NCBI GenBank assembly: GCA_016800925.1
Contig: JABCPU010000261.1
Coordinates: 31,352-95,351, forward strand
DNA from: Suillus spraguei
Taxonomy: Eukaryota; Basidiomycota; Agaricomycetes; Boletales; Suillaceae
Direction of reading: 5' to 3'
Length of the DNA stretch: 64,000 bases
Shown: in pieces, positions 12,548 to 24,049 of the stretch
Position numbering within the stretch: position 1 is the first letter of the stretch
Layout of the letters: the number at the start of each line of letters is the position of its first letter
Position numbers and translations under genes: made by a program
Notes under the pieces: model-generated
What the model was told of the DNA's origin: nothing
Seen by the model: the letters and a program-made list of their open reading frames with translations, nothing else
Database searches by the model: none

Positions 12548-12916
12548 GAATGGAGTCTCTGGCTGTTATGCGAGCGTACGCGTTCCCGTCGGTACCCGAG
12601 TTATGTAATAGTGTCTTATCTTATCTTCCCACACCATTGTGTCGTGGGAATGTGCTCACGTACCTTGTTTGACAACCTCTGCTTATGGCATATGAGACAT
12701 TATCTCGTCACTCTCTACAGTATTTTCGTGTTAATAAGCATTAGTATTAACATGCACCTGAAATAAGAGAGGAACGAGTGAAACACAACGCCGATCATAA
12801 TAAAATTATTAGACAGGTGATAGGAAGAGGACTGGCGCTGGCACCGTTACGATATCTTATCTTTATCATAACTCATCATGTGATTACGATACTTTTCCAT
12901 AGTGAACCAACTGAAC
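12548..12916. promoter_or_regulatory. shared upstream region of QNS1 and SNF8
   Basis: A 369 bp spacer between two divergent starts. I see no conserved coding. It is AT-rich in its second half (TTATCTTATCTTCCC, then ATGATAATAAAATTATT-like runs), consistent with a bidirectional promoter. No specific factor site can be supported. Confidence 0.4.
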
Positions 12917-13660
12917 ATGCATCGCGGCGTTGGTCTTGCTGCTTTTGACAAAGAACAACTATCACAACGTTTTGCAGAACTATCTACTGAGCTCTCGAAA
13001 AACCAGCTCGACCATCTACAGTCGCAACTAACACAATTCCGAACTGCCCTTTCGCACTTCGCAGCGACACACAGGGATTCAATTCGTAGTGATCCAGCGT
13101 TTCGACATGAATTCCAGCAAATGTGTTCGTCAATCGGTGTGGACCCGCTCGCTGGACCAAGAAAGGGCGGCTGGTGGGCAGAAATGCTTGGGATGGGTGA
13201 TTGGCAGTATGAGCTGGGAGTTCAGATAGTAGACCTGTGCGTGAGCACGAGGGAGAGGAACGGAGGGATGATAGGAATGGAGGAGCTCGTACGTATGGTC
13301 AGCAAGCTGCGTGGCGTCGACAGTGGTATCATTACAGAAGAAGACGTCATAAGAAGCATCAAGACACTCCAACCGCTCGGCGCTGGATACGAGGTGCTTG
13401 ACGTTGGTGGTGGAAAGAAGATAGTAAGAAGTGTTGTCAAGGAACTAGATGCCGATCAGGCTGTTATTCTTGCGGAAGCACAAGTAGAAGGAGGGCGGAT
13501 TGTTGAAGCAATACTGGAGAACCGTCGAGGATGGACAAGAGAACGTGCTCGAGCTGCTCTGGAGAATATGCTTCTTCGAGACGGCCTTTGCTGGCTCGAT
13601 GCTCAAGACGAGCAGTACGGGCAAGCCTATTGGGTTCCTTCTGCCATGCGTTGGGATTAG
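12917..13660 (+). CDS. SNF8: ESCRT-II subunit SNF8/VPS22
   Basis: A single intronless reading frame of 247 residues, the usual length for Vps22 (EAP30 family). It begins MHRGVGLAAFDKEQLSQRF, with the N-terminal helical hairpin seen in Vps22 (LSQRFAELSTELSKNQLDHLQSQLTQFRTALSHFA). Two winged-helix domains follow, including DPLAGPRKGGWWAEMLGMGDWQYELGVQIVDLC, MEELVRMVSKLRG and EEDVIRSIKTLQPLGAGYEVL, ending in DGLCWLDAQDEQYGQAYWVPSAMRW. SNF8 with VPS36 and two VPS25 forms ESCRT-II, which moves ubiquitinated cargo into multivesicular bodies. The GTG 15 bp upstream is not used. The lack of introns is unusual next to intron-rich neighbours. Confidence 0.95.
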   Translation: MHRGVGLAAFDKEQLSQRFAELSTELSKNQLDHLQSQLTQFRTALSHFAATHRDSIRSDPAFRHEFQQMCSSIGVDPLAGPRKGGWWAEMLGMGDWQYELGVQIVDLCVSTRERNGGMIGMEELVRMVSKLRGVDSGIITEEDVIRSIKTLQPLGAGYEVLDVGGGKKIVRSVVKELDADQAVILAEAQVEGGRIVEAILENRRGWTRERARAALENMLLRDGLCWLDAQDEQYGQAYWVPSAMRWD

Positions 13661-14764
13661 TAATTCTGTTACTCACCAAGGTGCGTGTTGTGATTATTCA
13701 ATATTGACACTCAGATGACCTGAGGACAGATCAAAGTTCAATTGCAATTGAACCAGGTAACCCCTTAGAGGCTCGACTGTCAATATCAATATCCGCACTA
13801 CCGCCTGGATCCTACGTCTCCATCGGCGGAGTATCTTCGGTGTAGAAGCACCCACTCCTGACTTTGAAGCGTTTCACATTGTGTTGGATGACGTAGATTA
13901 TGCAACAGTCGAAACAAACACAAGTTAGGACTCCAGGAGGATACGTATCATATCCTTCTCAATCATATGCTGCACTCAATGTTTCGTCAACTCATTTCCC
14001 GAGTGGCTTTGTGACTGGTTTTGAAGCTTTTTCACATGGCATTTTCGTTTTTCTGTCATTATTCAAGGGTTCTGACTTTCCTGTAATTCTGATTATGTGG
14101 CGTTGTTCAGAGCATATGGGGTTTGGTGGGGTGGGACCGCTACAAGCTACTCTTCTGGGTTTCGCATATAGTTTGTCGTCATTTTCTCATTGATAATAGA
14201 ATTCCTGATCTGTTGTGCTAGGAATTACGTTCGTGTATATCAACCCGGCGGCGTCCAGACGGGTTTGCACAGGCGCTTGTTTCCATGTTGGTGTTGGATC
14301 GGCTGCCATCCACTACGTGTTCTTAACAACCATCGGAAACAATATAGACTTAGAGGGAGTCTGGATATCATTTGATGAAATGCATTGTGTATGTATGGGC
14401 GTCCTTATCTTGTGTGTAAAACGACTAATTAAAGAGACAGCTGATGGATGAATTTGATCAATAGTTTGTTGTTCTGATTTGGGTGGGAACGTGGAAGCTG
14501 ATCGTCCTAGGCTCCCTCCATCAAAGTTGCGGGATCAAGTCGGTTTGACTTCTTTTGGTGGCTCAGATGATCTATAGAGTACTTAGGTCCTAGGAATACT
14601 TCCAAACTCGGGATCTGCGCACAAAGCATACCATCGTGAGCCGCTTCAAGTATCTCTAATAGTGTACTAATCTCCATTATCCCCCATAAATGCCACGCTC
14701 AGGGACTAGTCCTTGAATTATACTTAAGCTATAAGGCAAATCTGAGCTTTGGTATATAGCGATT
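13661..14764. other. gene-poor spacer between SNF8 and the MFS gene
   Basis: About 1.1 kb. Two short plus-strand frames occur (97 codons from 13900 and about 78 codons at 14215-14451, the latter with hydrophobic stretches such as GVLILCVKRLIKE). Neither has a recognisable domain or a clear splice partner. A peptide PLEARLSISISALPPGSYVSIGG at 13765-13833 looks weakly coding. I cannot support a gene; gene relics are possible. Confidence 0.3.
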
Positions 14765-16545
14765 ATGACCCTTGAAATAGCTGACGAAGAGACTCCTCTG
14801 CTGCATGCTAATGACTATGTAGAACCATTACAGGAACCGATAGTCACAGGCAAGACGCCTCTCCCGTGGGGCCAATTTTCTATCATACTATCACTTCAAG
14901 TCCTAGAACCAATGACTTCGCAAGTCATCTCGCCATTTGCACCACAGGTCAGCACTTACTATATTCCACTCAAACAATTGATGACGGAAAATTATCCAGC
15001 TGATACGAGACATTGGAGTGACCAACGGCGAAGAAGCCCGTGTTGGAATTTACGTTGGCCTACTGGTACGCAATTGTCGCTACGCGATGGAATAATGTTC
15101 TGAAGAATGTTTTATACGTGTAGCAATCGCTCTTCTTTGCAACCGAGGCATTAACCACTTTCCACTGGAGTCGTCTGTCTGATCTTGTTGGCCGCAAGCC
15201 AATTTTATTGATTGGTCTCACGGGCATCTCCATTTCCATGTACTCTTTTGGACTCTCAAAAACCTTTTGGAGTATCGCCTTGAGGTATGCATAGCCTGTC
15301 GTTAGTAATTGACCCTGTATTGAACGGCACAAGCCGTTGTCTGTGTGGTGCACTCAATGGTAACGTGGTAGTGATGAAGAGCATGATCGCAGATATCACA
15401 GACTCCACGAACATGCCTCAGGCGTATGGGTATATTCCTTTTGCTTGGCAGGCTGGTATTGCTCTGGGGTAATCGTTTGTTCCTATCATTCAATTATTGG
15501 TTAACTGAAAGTTTGAATTTGCAGGCCTCTTGTTGGTGGACTTTTTGCGCATCCAACAGCTCGCTATCCGGAATTGTTTGGAAGATTTGAACTCCTACAG
15601 GCGTATCCTTATTTCCTTCCTTGTGGCGTGATAGGAACACTAGCTCTTGTATGGTGGTGTGTTACGTTCTTGTTTCTCAGCGAGGTTTGTCGATTCCCAA
15701 GCACTTAGATTAGAAACTTACCGTGTCCACAGAGTACACAACCTAGCAGTAGTTTGGCTCGGCTCCTCGGACTGCATGGGAGAGAAAGAAGTGCTTCGCG
15801 GACCATGCCATCACATTCTGGCCTTCAATCAAAAATGAAACCCTTGCCATTCCGCGATTTGCTAGTGACCCGGGTGATCATCGCAAGCTGCGCTTATGCT
15901 GGTACTGCCCTGGTTGAAATCTCGTTCCGTGCTGTTCAACCAGTATTTTATGCTACACCCATTGAAATGGGCGGCCTCGGACTGGATGCTCCAGCCATTG
16001 GCGTCATTCTAGCTATGCTTGGTATTCTGAATGGAGTGCTTCAATTATTATTCTTTGTGCGCTTGCATGACTGGCTAGGTGGAAGAAACCTTTATCTCTT
16101 CTCCGTTTTCAGTTACTTTCCAATGCTCGCACTGTTCCCAGCCATCAGTCTCACAGCCAAAGCACAGGGACTGAGCTATTTTGTTTACCTCCTGGTAGGC
16201 TTGCAGCTCGTCGCTTTCGTGATCTCATATTCAGCGTATGGTACGCATGACGATCAGTCAGACTGGGGTGGATAATTACTCAACGTTACTTGCACAGGTG
16301 TCGTATTCATGTACATCAATGCATCTGCACCTAACCGAGCGTCAATTGGTGCAACAAATGGGCTCGCACAGACTGTGGTGTCCATCATACGAGCTGTTGG
16401 GCCGGCGTTGGCGAATTCTGCTTACTCACTGAGTATCGAGAGGCAACTCCTTGGTGGAAATATGGTGTATTGGTTGATGGCTGGAATGGTTTGCATTGCG
16501 TTCGGTGTCGGATCTGCTCTCCCAAGGCGTTCGTGGAGCGAGTAG
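14765..16545 (+). CDS. major facilitator superfamily transporter (DHA1-like)
   Basis: About seven exons. The start is MTLEIADEETPLLHAND, and the acidic N-tail with TPLL is common in this fungal group. Then come LPWGQFSIILSLQVLEPMTSQVISPFAPQ (TM1), IGVTNGEEARVGIYVGLL, SLFFATEALTTFHWSRLSDLVGRKPILLIGLTGISISMYSFG (the MFS signature between TM2 and TM3: WxRLSDxxGRKP), RCLCGALNGNVVVMKSMIADITDSTN, GYIPFAWQAGIALGPLVGGLFAHP (TM5) and a central loop. The second six-helix half holds VIIASCAYAGTALVEISFRAV and GVLQLLFFVRLHDWLGGRNLY, ending SALPRRSWSE. The substrate cannot be read from sequence; relatives are proton-driven exporters of small molecules at the plasma membrane or vacuole. The ATG at 14765 is the only in-frame choice. 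Confidence 0.88.
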
Positions 16546-16883
16546 ATGTATTATATAACGGTCTGGAAAGGTTTTTCGCAGGCAAACCCAATATAACCTT
16601 CTGTATTATATTAGTATGAACTCTCAATGACTCGATGATGTTTAACTTAAAGTTGCTGGAAGCGCTCCGGTGGTCGCGGGCCGCATATGCTCGAGCTGAG
16701 AATAGCAGTCACATTTCTGGATCTGATTGTACCGCCTGAGCTCTCCGCAGCGGGTGTACACATTCAATGATAGGGGTTTGCAGCGTGGGCAATAGAAGAT
16801 GAGTCCGTATAGTGGCTGTGAACGAATAGCATTAAAATTGCTGCCGTCCGCGTTGTAGTACGCCCTGAGTCTCAACCGCGACG
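16546..16883. other. spacer between the MFS and F-box genes
   Basis: 338 bp holding the MFS 3' end and the F-box gene 5' flank. The minus strand is open across it (16642-16998) and encodes a cysteine-patterned peptide (FYCPRCKPL...CGEL...KCDCYS). With no family match and an overlap with the F-box start, it is not called as a gene. Confidence 0.3.
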
Positions 16884-18443
16884 ATGCACCATCTCCTGGA
16901 CCTTCCGAGCGAACTCCTATGTCACATATCCAAGAATCTAGCAAATGATGAACTTCTAGTGCTTTGCATTGTCTCGAAGCAGCTTCATTTTGCTGCACTG
17001 ACCGTCTATTTCGATCGGTTCGCCGGCGTTAATGTCCCTACGAATGCACCTGCCAGTATCTGCCAACCAACCCTAGCTGCATTACGCGGCCTTTTGTTGG
17101 CACTCTGGGTGAAGAAATGTAATTCTGTCTGTTGTACTGTCAACAATTACTCCCAACTCAGGTTTCTTACGCGGTTCATCTCAAAGTTGGAGCCGTTTCG
17201 CAACCTCCACCTATGCTTCGGACGTGGCATGGAGCCGTACTCGAGACATGTCATATTTGGGCTCATAGATCTTATGATTGTCGTTAAGAAGCAGGGATGC
17301 GAAGATATGCTCATAACTGGGGGACACACAGACAGAGCATGGGTCCCAGGGGTAACAGATCTGACCCGCGCTTTGCGCTTGGAAGGCGTGGTCAGTACTG
17401 TGGATGTAAGTTTATTGTCTTCCCCCCTTCCTCTACCTACTTTGCTTATTACTACACAGACTGTTGTCAGATTTTGCAGGAAATTGTTTCGCCGTCACAA
17501 ACATGACGAGAATTACTGGATCACAATAACACCTTCCCTCACCACGTTGAAGACAGTCAACCTTTCAACAGACTATTTCTTCGCGCCATTTATGAGCACA
17601 TGGACCATTCGGACACTCAATGATTCTTCCATCACTTCGTTAACACTTGACCTTCGCTTTCGTAATGCGCCCAAGTGGACCCATATCCTATCAATGCTCC
17701 GCCTTCGCCACCTTCGAGAATTTGTTATTTCCTCCAATTCATTGTCACTCCAATGTTTGACACAGTTTCTGCGACGTCATAACGGGCTCACCTCACTGAC
17801 CACGAAAGGTCTCTCCCTGGAGGACAGTGAAGTACATAACAAGTCGGTCCTCACCTTCAATGCCCTCCCCAGACTTAGGACACTGGTGGGACTGCCGAAT
17901 GACATCGGGCACATCCTCCGTCTCCAGCCTGGCTTTAAAGTTTTGAGATACGTAAACATCAGTGACCCTGATGCGGATGGTTACATCTCATCCTTGAACG
18001 ACTGCCTCGACGCAATGGTAGCCAGACAGAAAGTTTACGCGACCTCAATAGCAATCAAGACGGAACACACATCTTGGCTACTGTCACAAAGCAGTGCAGA
18101 TTCGAAGAGAGCGATGCCGCTCATTGCATCCCTCACGATTATTTGGAAGGGCCAAAATGAAGAGTTGCCTTCGCCTAGTTTCACTGCCGCATTGGCTGGA
18201 TGGGTAGCATTGTTCCCAACACTAGAACATATCCATTGGGGAGTGAAGTCGGACCTTGAAGGATCGCAAGCCGAAAGAAACATTGCCATTGCTATCATCA
18301 ACCGTTGCCCTCGTCTCAAGACCTTGGAGCTGCTGAGAGATCCTCCTGTTCCTAAGAGACAACCCCCTCCAGTTGATGTATGGCTTAGGGACGGTACGTG
18401 TCTGCCTCTTGTTGAACTTCCAAATCTTACGCATATGCTATGA
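16884..18443 (+). CDS. F-box protein (Agaricomycete family)
   Basis: An open frame of 519 residues beginning MHHLLDLPSELLCHISKNLANDELLVLCIVSKQLHFAALTVYF, a standard N-terminal F-box (LPxELLxHI...L...SKxLxxxA). The rest contains loosely leucine-rich segments (LRHLREFVISSNSLSLQCLTQFLRRHNGLTSLTTKGL, FPTLEHIHW, CPRLKTLELLRDP), like substrate-binding repeats in this greatly expanded mushroom family. The F-box docks to Skp1 in SCF ubiquitin ligases; the substrate is unknown. A stretch near 17405-17462 (GTAAGTTT...CACAG) looks like an in-frame intron of about 55 bp, so the true protein may be shorter and lack LLSSPLPLPTLLITTQ. It is followed by a short tail-to-tail gap with the AP-1 gene. Confidence 0.85.
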   Translation: MHHLLDLPSELLCHISKNLANDELLVLCIVSKQLHFAALTVYFDRFAGVNVPTNAPASICQPTLAALRGLLLALWVKKCNSVCCTVNNYSQLRFLTRFISKLEPFRNLHLCFGRGMEPYSRHVIFGLIDLMIVVKKQGCEDMLITGGHTDRAWVPGVTDLTRALRLEGVVSTVDVSLLSSPLPLPTLLITTQTVVRFCRKLFRRHKHDENYWITITPSLTTLKTVNLSTDYFFAPFMSTWTIRTLNDSSITSLTLDLRFRNAPKWTHILSMLRLRHLREFVISSNSLSLQCLTQFLRRHNGLTSLTTKGLSLEDSEVHNKSVLTFNALPRLRTLVGLPNDIGHILRLQPGFKVLRYVNISDPDADGYISSLNDCLDAMVARQKVYATSIAIKTEHTSWLLSQSSADSKRAMPLIASLTIIWKGQNEELPSPSFTAALAGWVALFPTLEHIHWGVKSDLEGSQAERNIAIAIINRCPRLKTLELLRDPPVPKRQPPPVDVWLRDGTCLPLVELPNLTHML

Positions 18444-18700
18444 AGATTCCTCGTCGATCCAACAATTGGCATGGTCTCAGGACACTCAGCGTCGTGAGCA
18501 AATCGTGTTATTACGATTACGATTAATACTAAATCAATTTGTATCCAAGGTGTTGCCTCATGTTCTTGTCGTGATAAGGCTCGGAGATAGCTGGTAATAT
18601 CCATTTTCTGTCCGGGTATGCAACACATAGACCAAGCGTGTTCCAGATACTGATATCAGCGACAGCTTAGACAGCGAATACTGTACATCCTAACCACAAG

Positions 18701-21700
18701 CTAACCACTACCTGTTAACCCTGGCGGGAAACCCGAGAAATCTATTTGGTCTTGGACTGCTTGACCGGCAAGCGTATATGATATACGTAGCCGTAGCCGT
18801 ATATTAGACTTTTACATGAAAATCAGAAAGTGATTTCAACATAAATACATAAGAGACACATACACCAGGTGGCGCCATCACACGCATCTGTTGAGTTTCC
18901 GTTGTACCCGGTTGGATATCGGAATTCGACATGGGAAGCATCTGCAGTTGTTGTGACTATACAACAGCTCAGTGGGATGGTCACCAACTTGTTGGCTCTC
19001 GGTTCTTACCTTCGGAACAGCAGCCTGGAAGTTAAGTCCGGTAGCAGCGTTCGAACCGGAAACTTGGAAGCGGGCCATGATGTTGACGACACCTGGTCGC
19101 GCAGCTGAGGTTTGAGGCGTAAGGGTAATCTTGAGCTCCTGCTTATCATAGGCAGTATAAGAGGTCAACCGTGGCGCAGGTGGGTGCTGTTGTTGCGGAG
19201 AAGGTCGGGGAGGTGCCTGACTCTGTGGTTGTGGAGAAAAGGCAGCGAAAGCGGATGTGACAGAGGAAGGGGCCGGAGCGGGTGACGCTGGGGAAGGGGA
19301 AGAATCAAATAAACCAAGAATATCTTGGACACTGCTTTTCTGGGGTTGTGGTGAAATGGATGGTGTGCGACCCGGCGTAGCGGACGGTGCAGCAGGACTG
19401 CTGCCGAAGATCTCTGCGAGAAGGTCCTGGTTGTTGTGTGTTGCTTGGCCATTGACGACAGGCATCGGCGATGCTATCTCATCGCCAAGAAGATCGGCGT
19501 CCTTCCCACCTTGTGTTGACCCAACGGGCTTGTTTTCACTGACTGGGAAAACGTCAGAACGTCGTTCAGTGGATTAAACAGTCTACGCACCAACGCCCAT
19601 TACAGTAGCTTTGAGCTCTGGAGGTGGCATCCGTTCTAGGACACCACTCCTTAAATCGCCCAAGGTGAACAAACTTGCGAATTCAACAGCGCGTTGTTGC
19701 AGTTCCAACTCTGGGCTAGTAGTGTACTTGGCAAGAACCTCGGCAATTCGCTGTTGTTGTGGCGAACTTGTCGTTGGCCTGGAGGCCAACTTGGTGATAC
19801 TTGCCATGAGGAATTGACGAGTAAGAGAGTTTGCGTAGGGCGAGTCGAGGGTGGTAAGCAGAAGATCCAAAAGGTCCTTGTCAGTAATCTAAATGCAGCA
19901 AGTCGTCAATTGTCAATTCCAGGCGCAGAGTTTATTACTGACCTGCTTGGGCTGGTCCTCGTCCACGACGCCGCCGTCGAAGAGCACATCGCCGTATTCA
20001 CCGATTACCCACAAAGCAGCCAATGTTAATGATTCTTGTGATATGTCATCCTGGAGGGCAGTATATAGCTTGGACGATGTGTATGCTTGCAGCTCCGGGG
20101 TATGAGCGACGAGACGGATAAAAGCAGACAGGATCTCCTCGCGGACAAAGTTTCCGGCCTAACATAAACTTGAGTAAATAGATACCTTCGAAGTTGATAA
20201 CCCATTCACCAATTTGAGCACCCTAAGTACAGTGTCGATGTGCCACCGTTTGTTTGGAGCGAATCGCTCTGCAGCGAGTGATATTTGCGTTGTCATGCCA
20301 AGCTTGAACTCGTCGTCTGCAACCTCAAGGAAAGCAAGAAGCTCGCGAATGAGGATCCGCACGTTCTGCTCATTGATAAGTGCGTATGACAATTCGAGAG
20401 CACGCCGCCGGATGGATATATCGCCATCCCGTAGACAGTCCAGGATGATATTCCTGTGTCGCTGAACTGCATTGGTGTCCATTCCTACCACTTTATTCAA
20501 AGTGTTCAAAGCGACATAGCTGAGCAAAGTGAGCGAATATACCTTCAGAAAGTAATTGTGACCGACCGAATATTATTGTCACGGTTACCCAAGAACTTGC
20601 CAAGAATGTTAATAGCCATGACGCGCAAACCAGAATCCGCTTCAATCTCAAGGATCGTCAGGACAGTTTCATATAATATCGAATTCCCGACGTTCTTGGT
20701 CGAATCAGTGTTGGTTGCAACCTGCGCTAAGATATCATTCATGGTCTCGCTAGCACGTGCATCACCTCTCCCAAGGAGGCGAAGCAATCGCAAGACTTTG
20801 ACCTGCAAGAATGGGTCTGTGATGCCAGAGACATCGTGCTCGGGGCTGTATCCAGTGGTGACCAAGGCTTTCAAGTTACGAACAAGTAGCGGTACAGCCT
20901 GCGAGCACGTAAATAATCTATAATGATAAGCTTGCTAGCACGAAAGAAAGCGCTTACATTCCGAAACTCGTTCAGACAATTCTCGTCAATCTGACACATT
21001 TCGGTGGTAAGTGTTATTGCTGTAAGTAGTACGCCGTGGTTTCGATCAGTAAGAAGATTCTTGGCTTTCGAGATAAAGTGATCGGTCAGGTCGGGAACCT
21101 TCTTGATGACGCGAAGAGCACATAAGGCAGCCTGAAGTACATTCCAATCTCAAAACATGAAACACGATGTAAATATGGATTGCGCGCACCTTTTTGCGAA
21201 TGTAAGTGTTACTTGAGCCCAAAAGTTTCTCTATCTCATTTGCCAAATCTCGCGACATTTCTTCCGAAGCTATATTTGCGAATGTGCAAAGTCCCAAACC
21301 AACGACATACATATTTGAGTGGTTCATATCACTGCGAGAGTAAATTCAAAAATAGTGGATCATAACAACATATGACACATACTTCTTCAATGAATTGGTA
21401 ACGAGGGTTAGGACCTCCTGATTCTCATCTAACAGTAACATGATACCCAAATATCCGAGGCGTTTATCTGTGAATCGAGGGCTCGCGACCAGCTTCAGAC
21501 ATTCTATCTGACCGAAATGGGCGGGCGACCCCAGCATGTGGATATACAGTAGTTTTGCAATATTGTTATGTCGTGCGTATACATCTTCCTCCCTGAACGA
21601 CGCCCGGATAGCGGCTGATTCCTGCTGGATGAGGGCCCGCTCATCCGCGACGGTCTGCAAGGGTCTAAGGTGACTTCAAAACCATGGATTCAAAAGATCT

Positions 21701-21805
21701 ACCTTGCAGGCCCTTATTCCCTTAATCAAGGCTATCTGAATGCTTCAGTAAACAGTTCCAAGTGCATCATTCAGGATACTCACCCTTGAGATTATGGTAC
21801 ACCAT
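18701..21805 (-). CDS. APL4: AP-1 clathrin adaptor, gamma-adaptin large subunit
   Basis: A multi-exon gene. The start [95 protein letters not shown] is the conserved gamma-adaptin N-terminus. ARM/HEAT trunk segments follow ([102 protein letters not shown]). Then come a Pro/Ser-rich hinge with a clathrin-box-like DILGLFD and an ear domain ([32 protein letters not shown]...[63 protein letters not shown]). The final exon was found by splicing and ends at 18701. AP-1 sorts cargo at the trans-Golgi and endosomes. Confidence 0.93.
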
Positions 21806-24049
21806 GGCTGCGCGTTCAATGGAAGCGAGGTCAGACTACCGTAAATATTGGGAGGTCACACTGTGACGTGACTGCACAGGATTGATACCAAGGTTTCGAT
21901 GGCACAAAAACATTCAAAATTTCAATGGCTCCAAAATGCCCTCCTACTTTCTTTGACTACAAAATTAAAGCGGTAGCAAACATGCCGTTCTAAGCAAGCT
22001 AGATATTCCGAAGTGCGATCAATACTCGGTTCTATTCGCGACTTGGCGTGCTTGGGGTTGGAAAGTGCATCACAAACCAAGATACGTCGGACAAGTGGTA
22101 ATGACCTCTTGGACATACACACTAGCCCGACGCACCTTGTTTGCGTCCAATATACCTGCAAAATCACAGCTCTGTAAGCTCCATAAATAAAGTGTGAGTA
22201 ATCGCCAGCTGCCAGCTCCAGGTGCAGGCATTGAGGAACTTGGAGATTTGACTAAAGGGATTTGACAAAAAAAATAGGTTTGAGAGATAGTCAGACTAGA
22301 GGAGATCATACAACAAGTTGTCAACAACTCGGGTTGTCTCTTAAGTCTTGCTCTTGAATTTAGCAAGCGAGACCCGACCCAAAATGAACTTGCCGCCTCA
22401 GCTGCCTGGCTTGCGTAAGTGTGATAAATGAGTTGGACGACAGGAACTCGATGGGAAAAAGTTAAACCATATTCTGATATTGCTGAAAGCGCTCCTTGCG
22501 TTTGACGAGGATCAACGATGTAGTCGAGGCCAGTCTGTGACCTCGGTGGGTTTCAATGGTGAAAGATTCCTTGATCGAGTTGGATAAACACTATGTTCCA
22601 GTCTGGATTGAAATAAGAGGGACCAGTTGGTAAAAGAAGTAGCCATATCAGCACGCCAACGTCAACGAGCTCAGACCGGCCGGCGATGTGGGAATTCGGT
22701 TCGGTGAATAGATGCTTGTCATTTCCCTCGTGTTCGTAGATAGACTCGGTGGTAGATGAAAACGTAGGACGGGTGTCCTGGAAACATCGGATATAGGAAA
22801 TTGCCAGAATAGAGTCTCGAGAAGTGGAAATCAACCGGGAGATCGATACAAACTAGGTCAATGATAGTCTAGGCAGGAAAATCCGATAGGTGCCACCGAA
22901 GAAGTGGCGGACGAAGGGCAGTCGCAGGACACACCAAAGAGTAACGTGCTTCTCTCGCTCAAACTGAAGCCCAATCTTGCGGGAGCAAGTTCAGGTCGTC
23001 CATCCAAGTCGCATTCTGAAGATAGGAGCCATTCCATCGAATACCATGGAGGAAGTGTCGCAGTAGGAATTCGGAGGTCAACTTGAAAATGAGTGAAGAA
23101 AGTCAAGTAAAACGGTGACCTTTATATTCAATGATAGTACTCCGAACAGAAATCGTAGTTGTGAGACACCAGGTCTCGAGCTTTAGGTGTGATAGTGCCA
23201 ATCCAGAGAATAGCATGTTCGGACGGATCAGAGCTATCATCTCACAAAAGCCAGGTGCATCGGTTTCAGTCCATAGTAAACTGTCGGCCGAGTGAGTACC
23301 ATAAAGGGATACTTGAGAACAGGACAAGATAGAAGGAAATGTCGGGTAAACGAGTTACGAGGTCGCCTCGACAAATGGAGTTCGCTATGAGATCGACAAG
23401 CATGGGTTGTGCGGGAGAATCCGGTGAAATCAAAGAAGGCTTTAAAGAGAACGAGACGGTCCTCTAATCCAGGTAGTCCAAGTTGCATGCTCAAGACTTG
23501 TTGTTGTTTGACTTCGTGCCGTCGAATACCACAAACTTGTGTATATGAAGCTAAAACGAGTGAGGCAAGTGGCAATAGGGAGAAAAGAAGGTTGCGTCAA
23601 ACGACAGCCCTATATATATCAACGGCAATTGTAAGACATCATCTATGATGTAGAATGAGGTCATTTCAATCTCGACCACTGACTCAGACTCACAAGTGAG
23701 ACACATTCTATGAGGGACACCGTCAATGAGGACGAAATTCGAGTACATATAAGAGATTCGAATCACTCATGTTGTGAACGTCGGGGACACTGCTGACTAA
23801 GCTTCGCAACTGCGTCATGCTGTGTTGTGATATATTAATACATATATCGCACTCAAATGGCAAAGTTTTTTTTCGGAATAGTTGTCCCAACTCTTGAGGT
23901 GGATCCTCGAGGACCAATCGTCAGAGGGAAATGCATAGTCATTATAATGATATTGTAGAAGACAGGTGAGTTTTACTATCTGCCTGTTTTCCCTTCCCTA
24001 TATGCAGGACGGCCACTGCTGACCGAGTGACAACTGTACCTTAGAGATA
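21806..24049. other. gene-poor region, possible degraded gene relic
   Basis: About 2.2 kb with no gene I can support. The minus strand between about 22440 and 23760 has several medium-length open stretches, e.g. 23237-23575 with VLFKAFFDFTGFSRTTHACRS. They are broken by stops and resemble a second broken stretch at about 34180-35560: both carry a ...FDG(A/T)K... peptide and an AATGAGACGGTC-type block. I cannot name a family. The 21806-22370 part is the AP-1 gene 5' flank and holds nothing recognisable. Confidence 0.35.

Noticed and set aside
12902..12916. GTG start five codons before the SNF8 ATG
   Set aside because: GTG initiation is not expected in a nuclear fungal gene, and MHRGVGLAAF is the conserved family start.
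16642..16998. Minus-strand frame with a cysteine pattern (FYCPRCKPL...CGEL...KCDCYS)
   Set aside because: It overlaps the start of the F-box gene, has no convincing start or homolog known to me, and the Cys spacing does not match a named zinc motif.
23750..23800. Possible tRNA T-arm (GATTCGAATCACTC)
   Set aside because: No matching acceptor stem, D-arm or anticodon arm could be folded around it.
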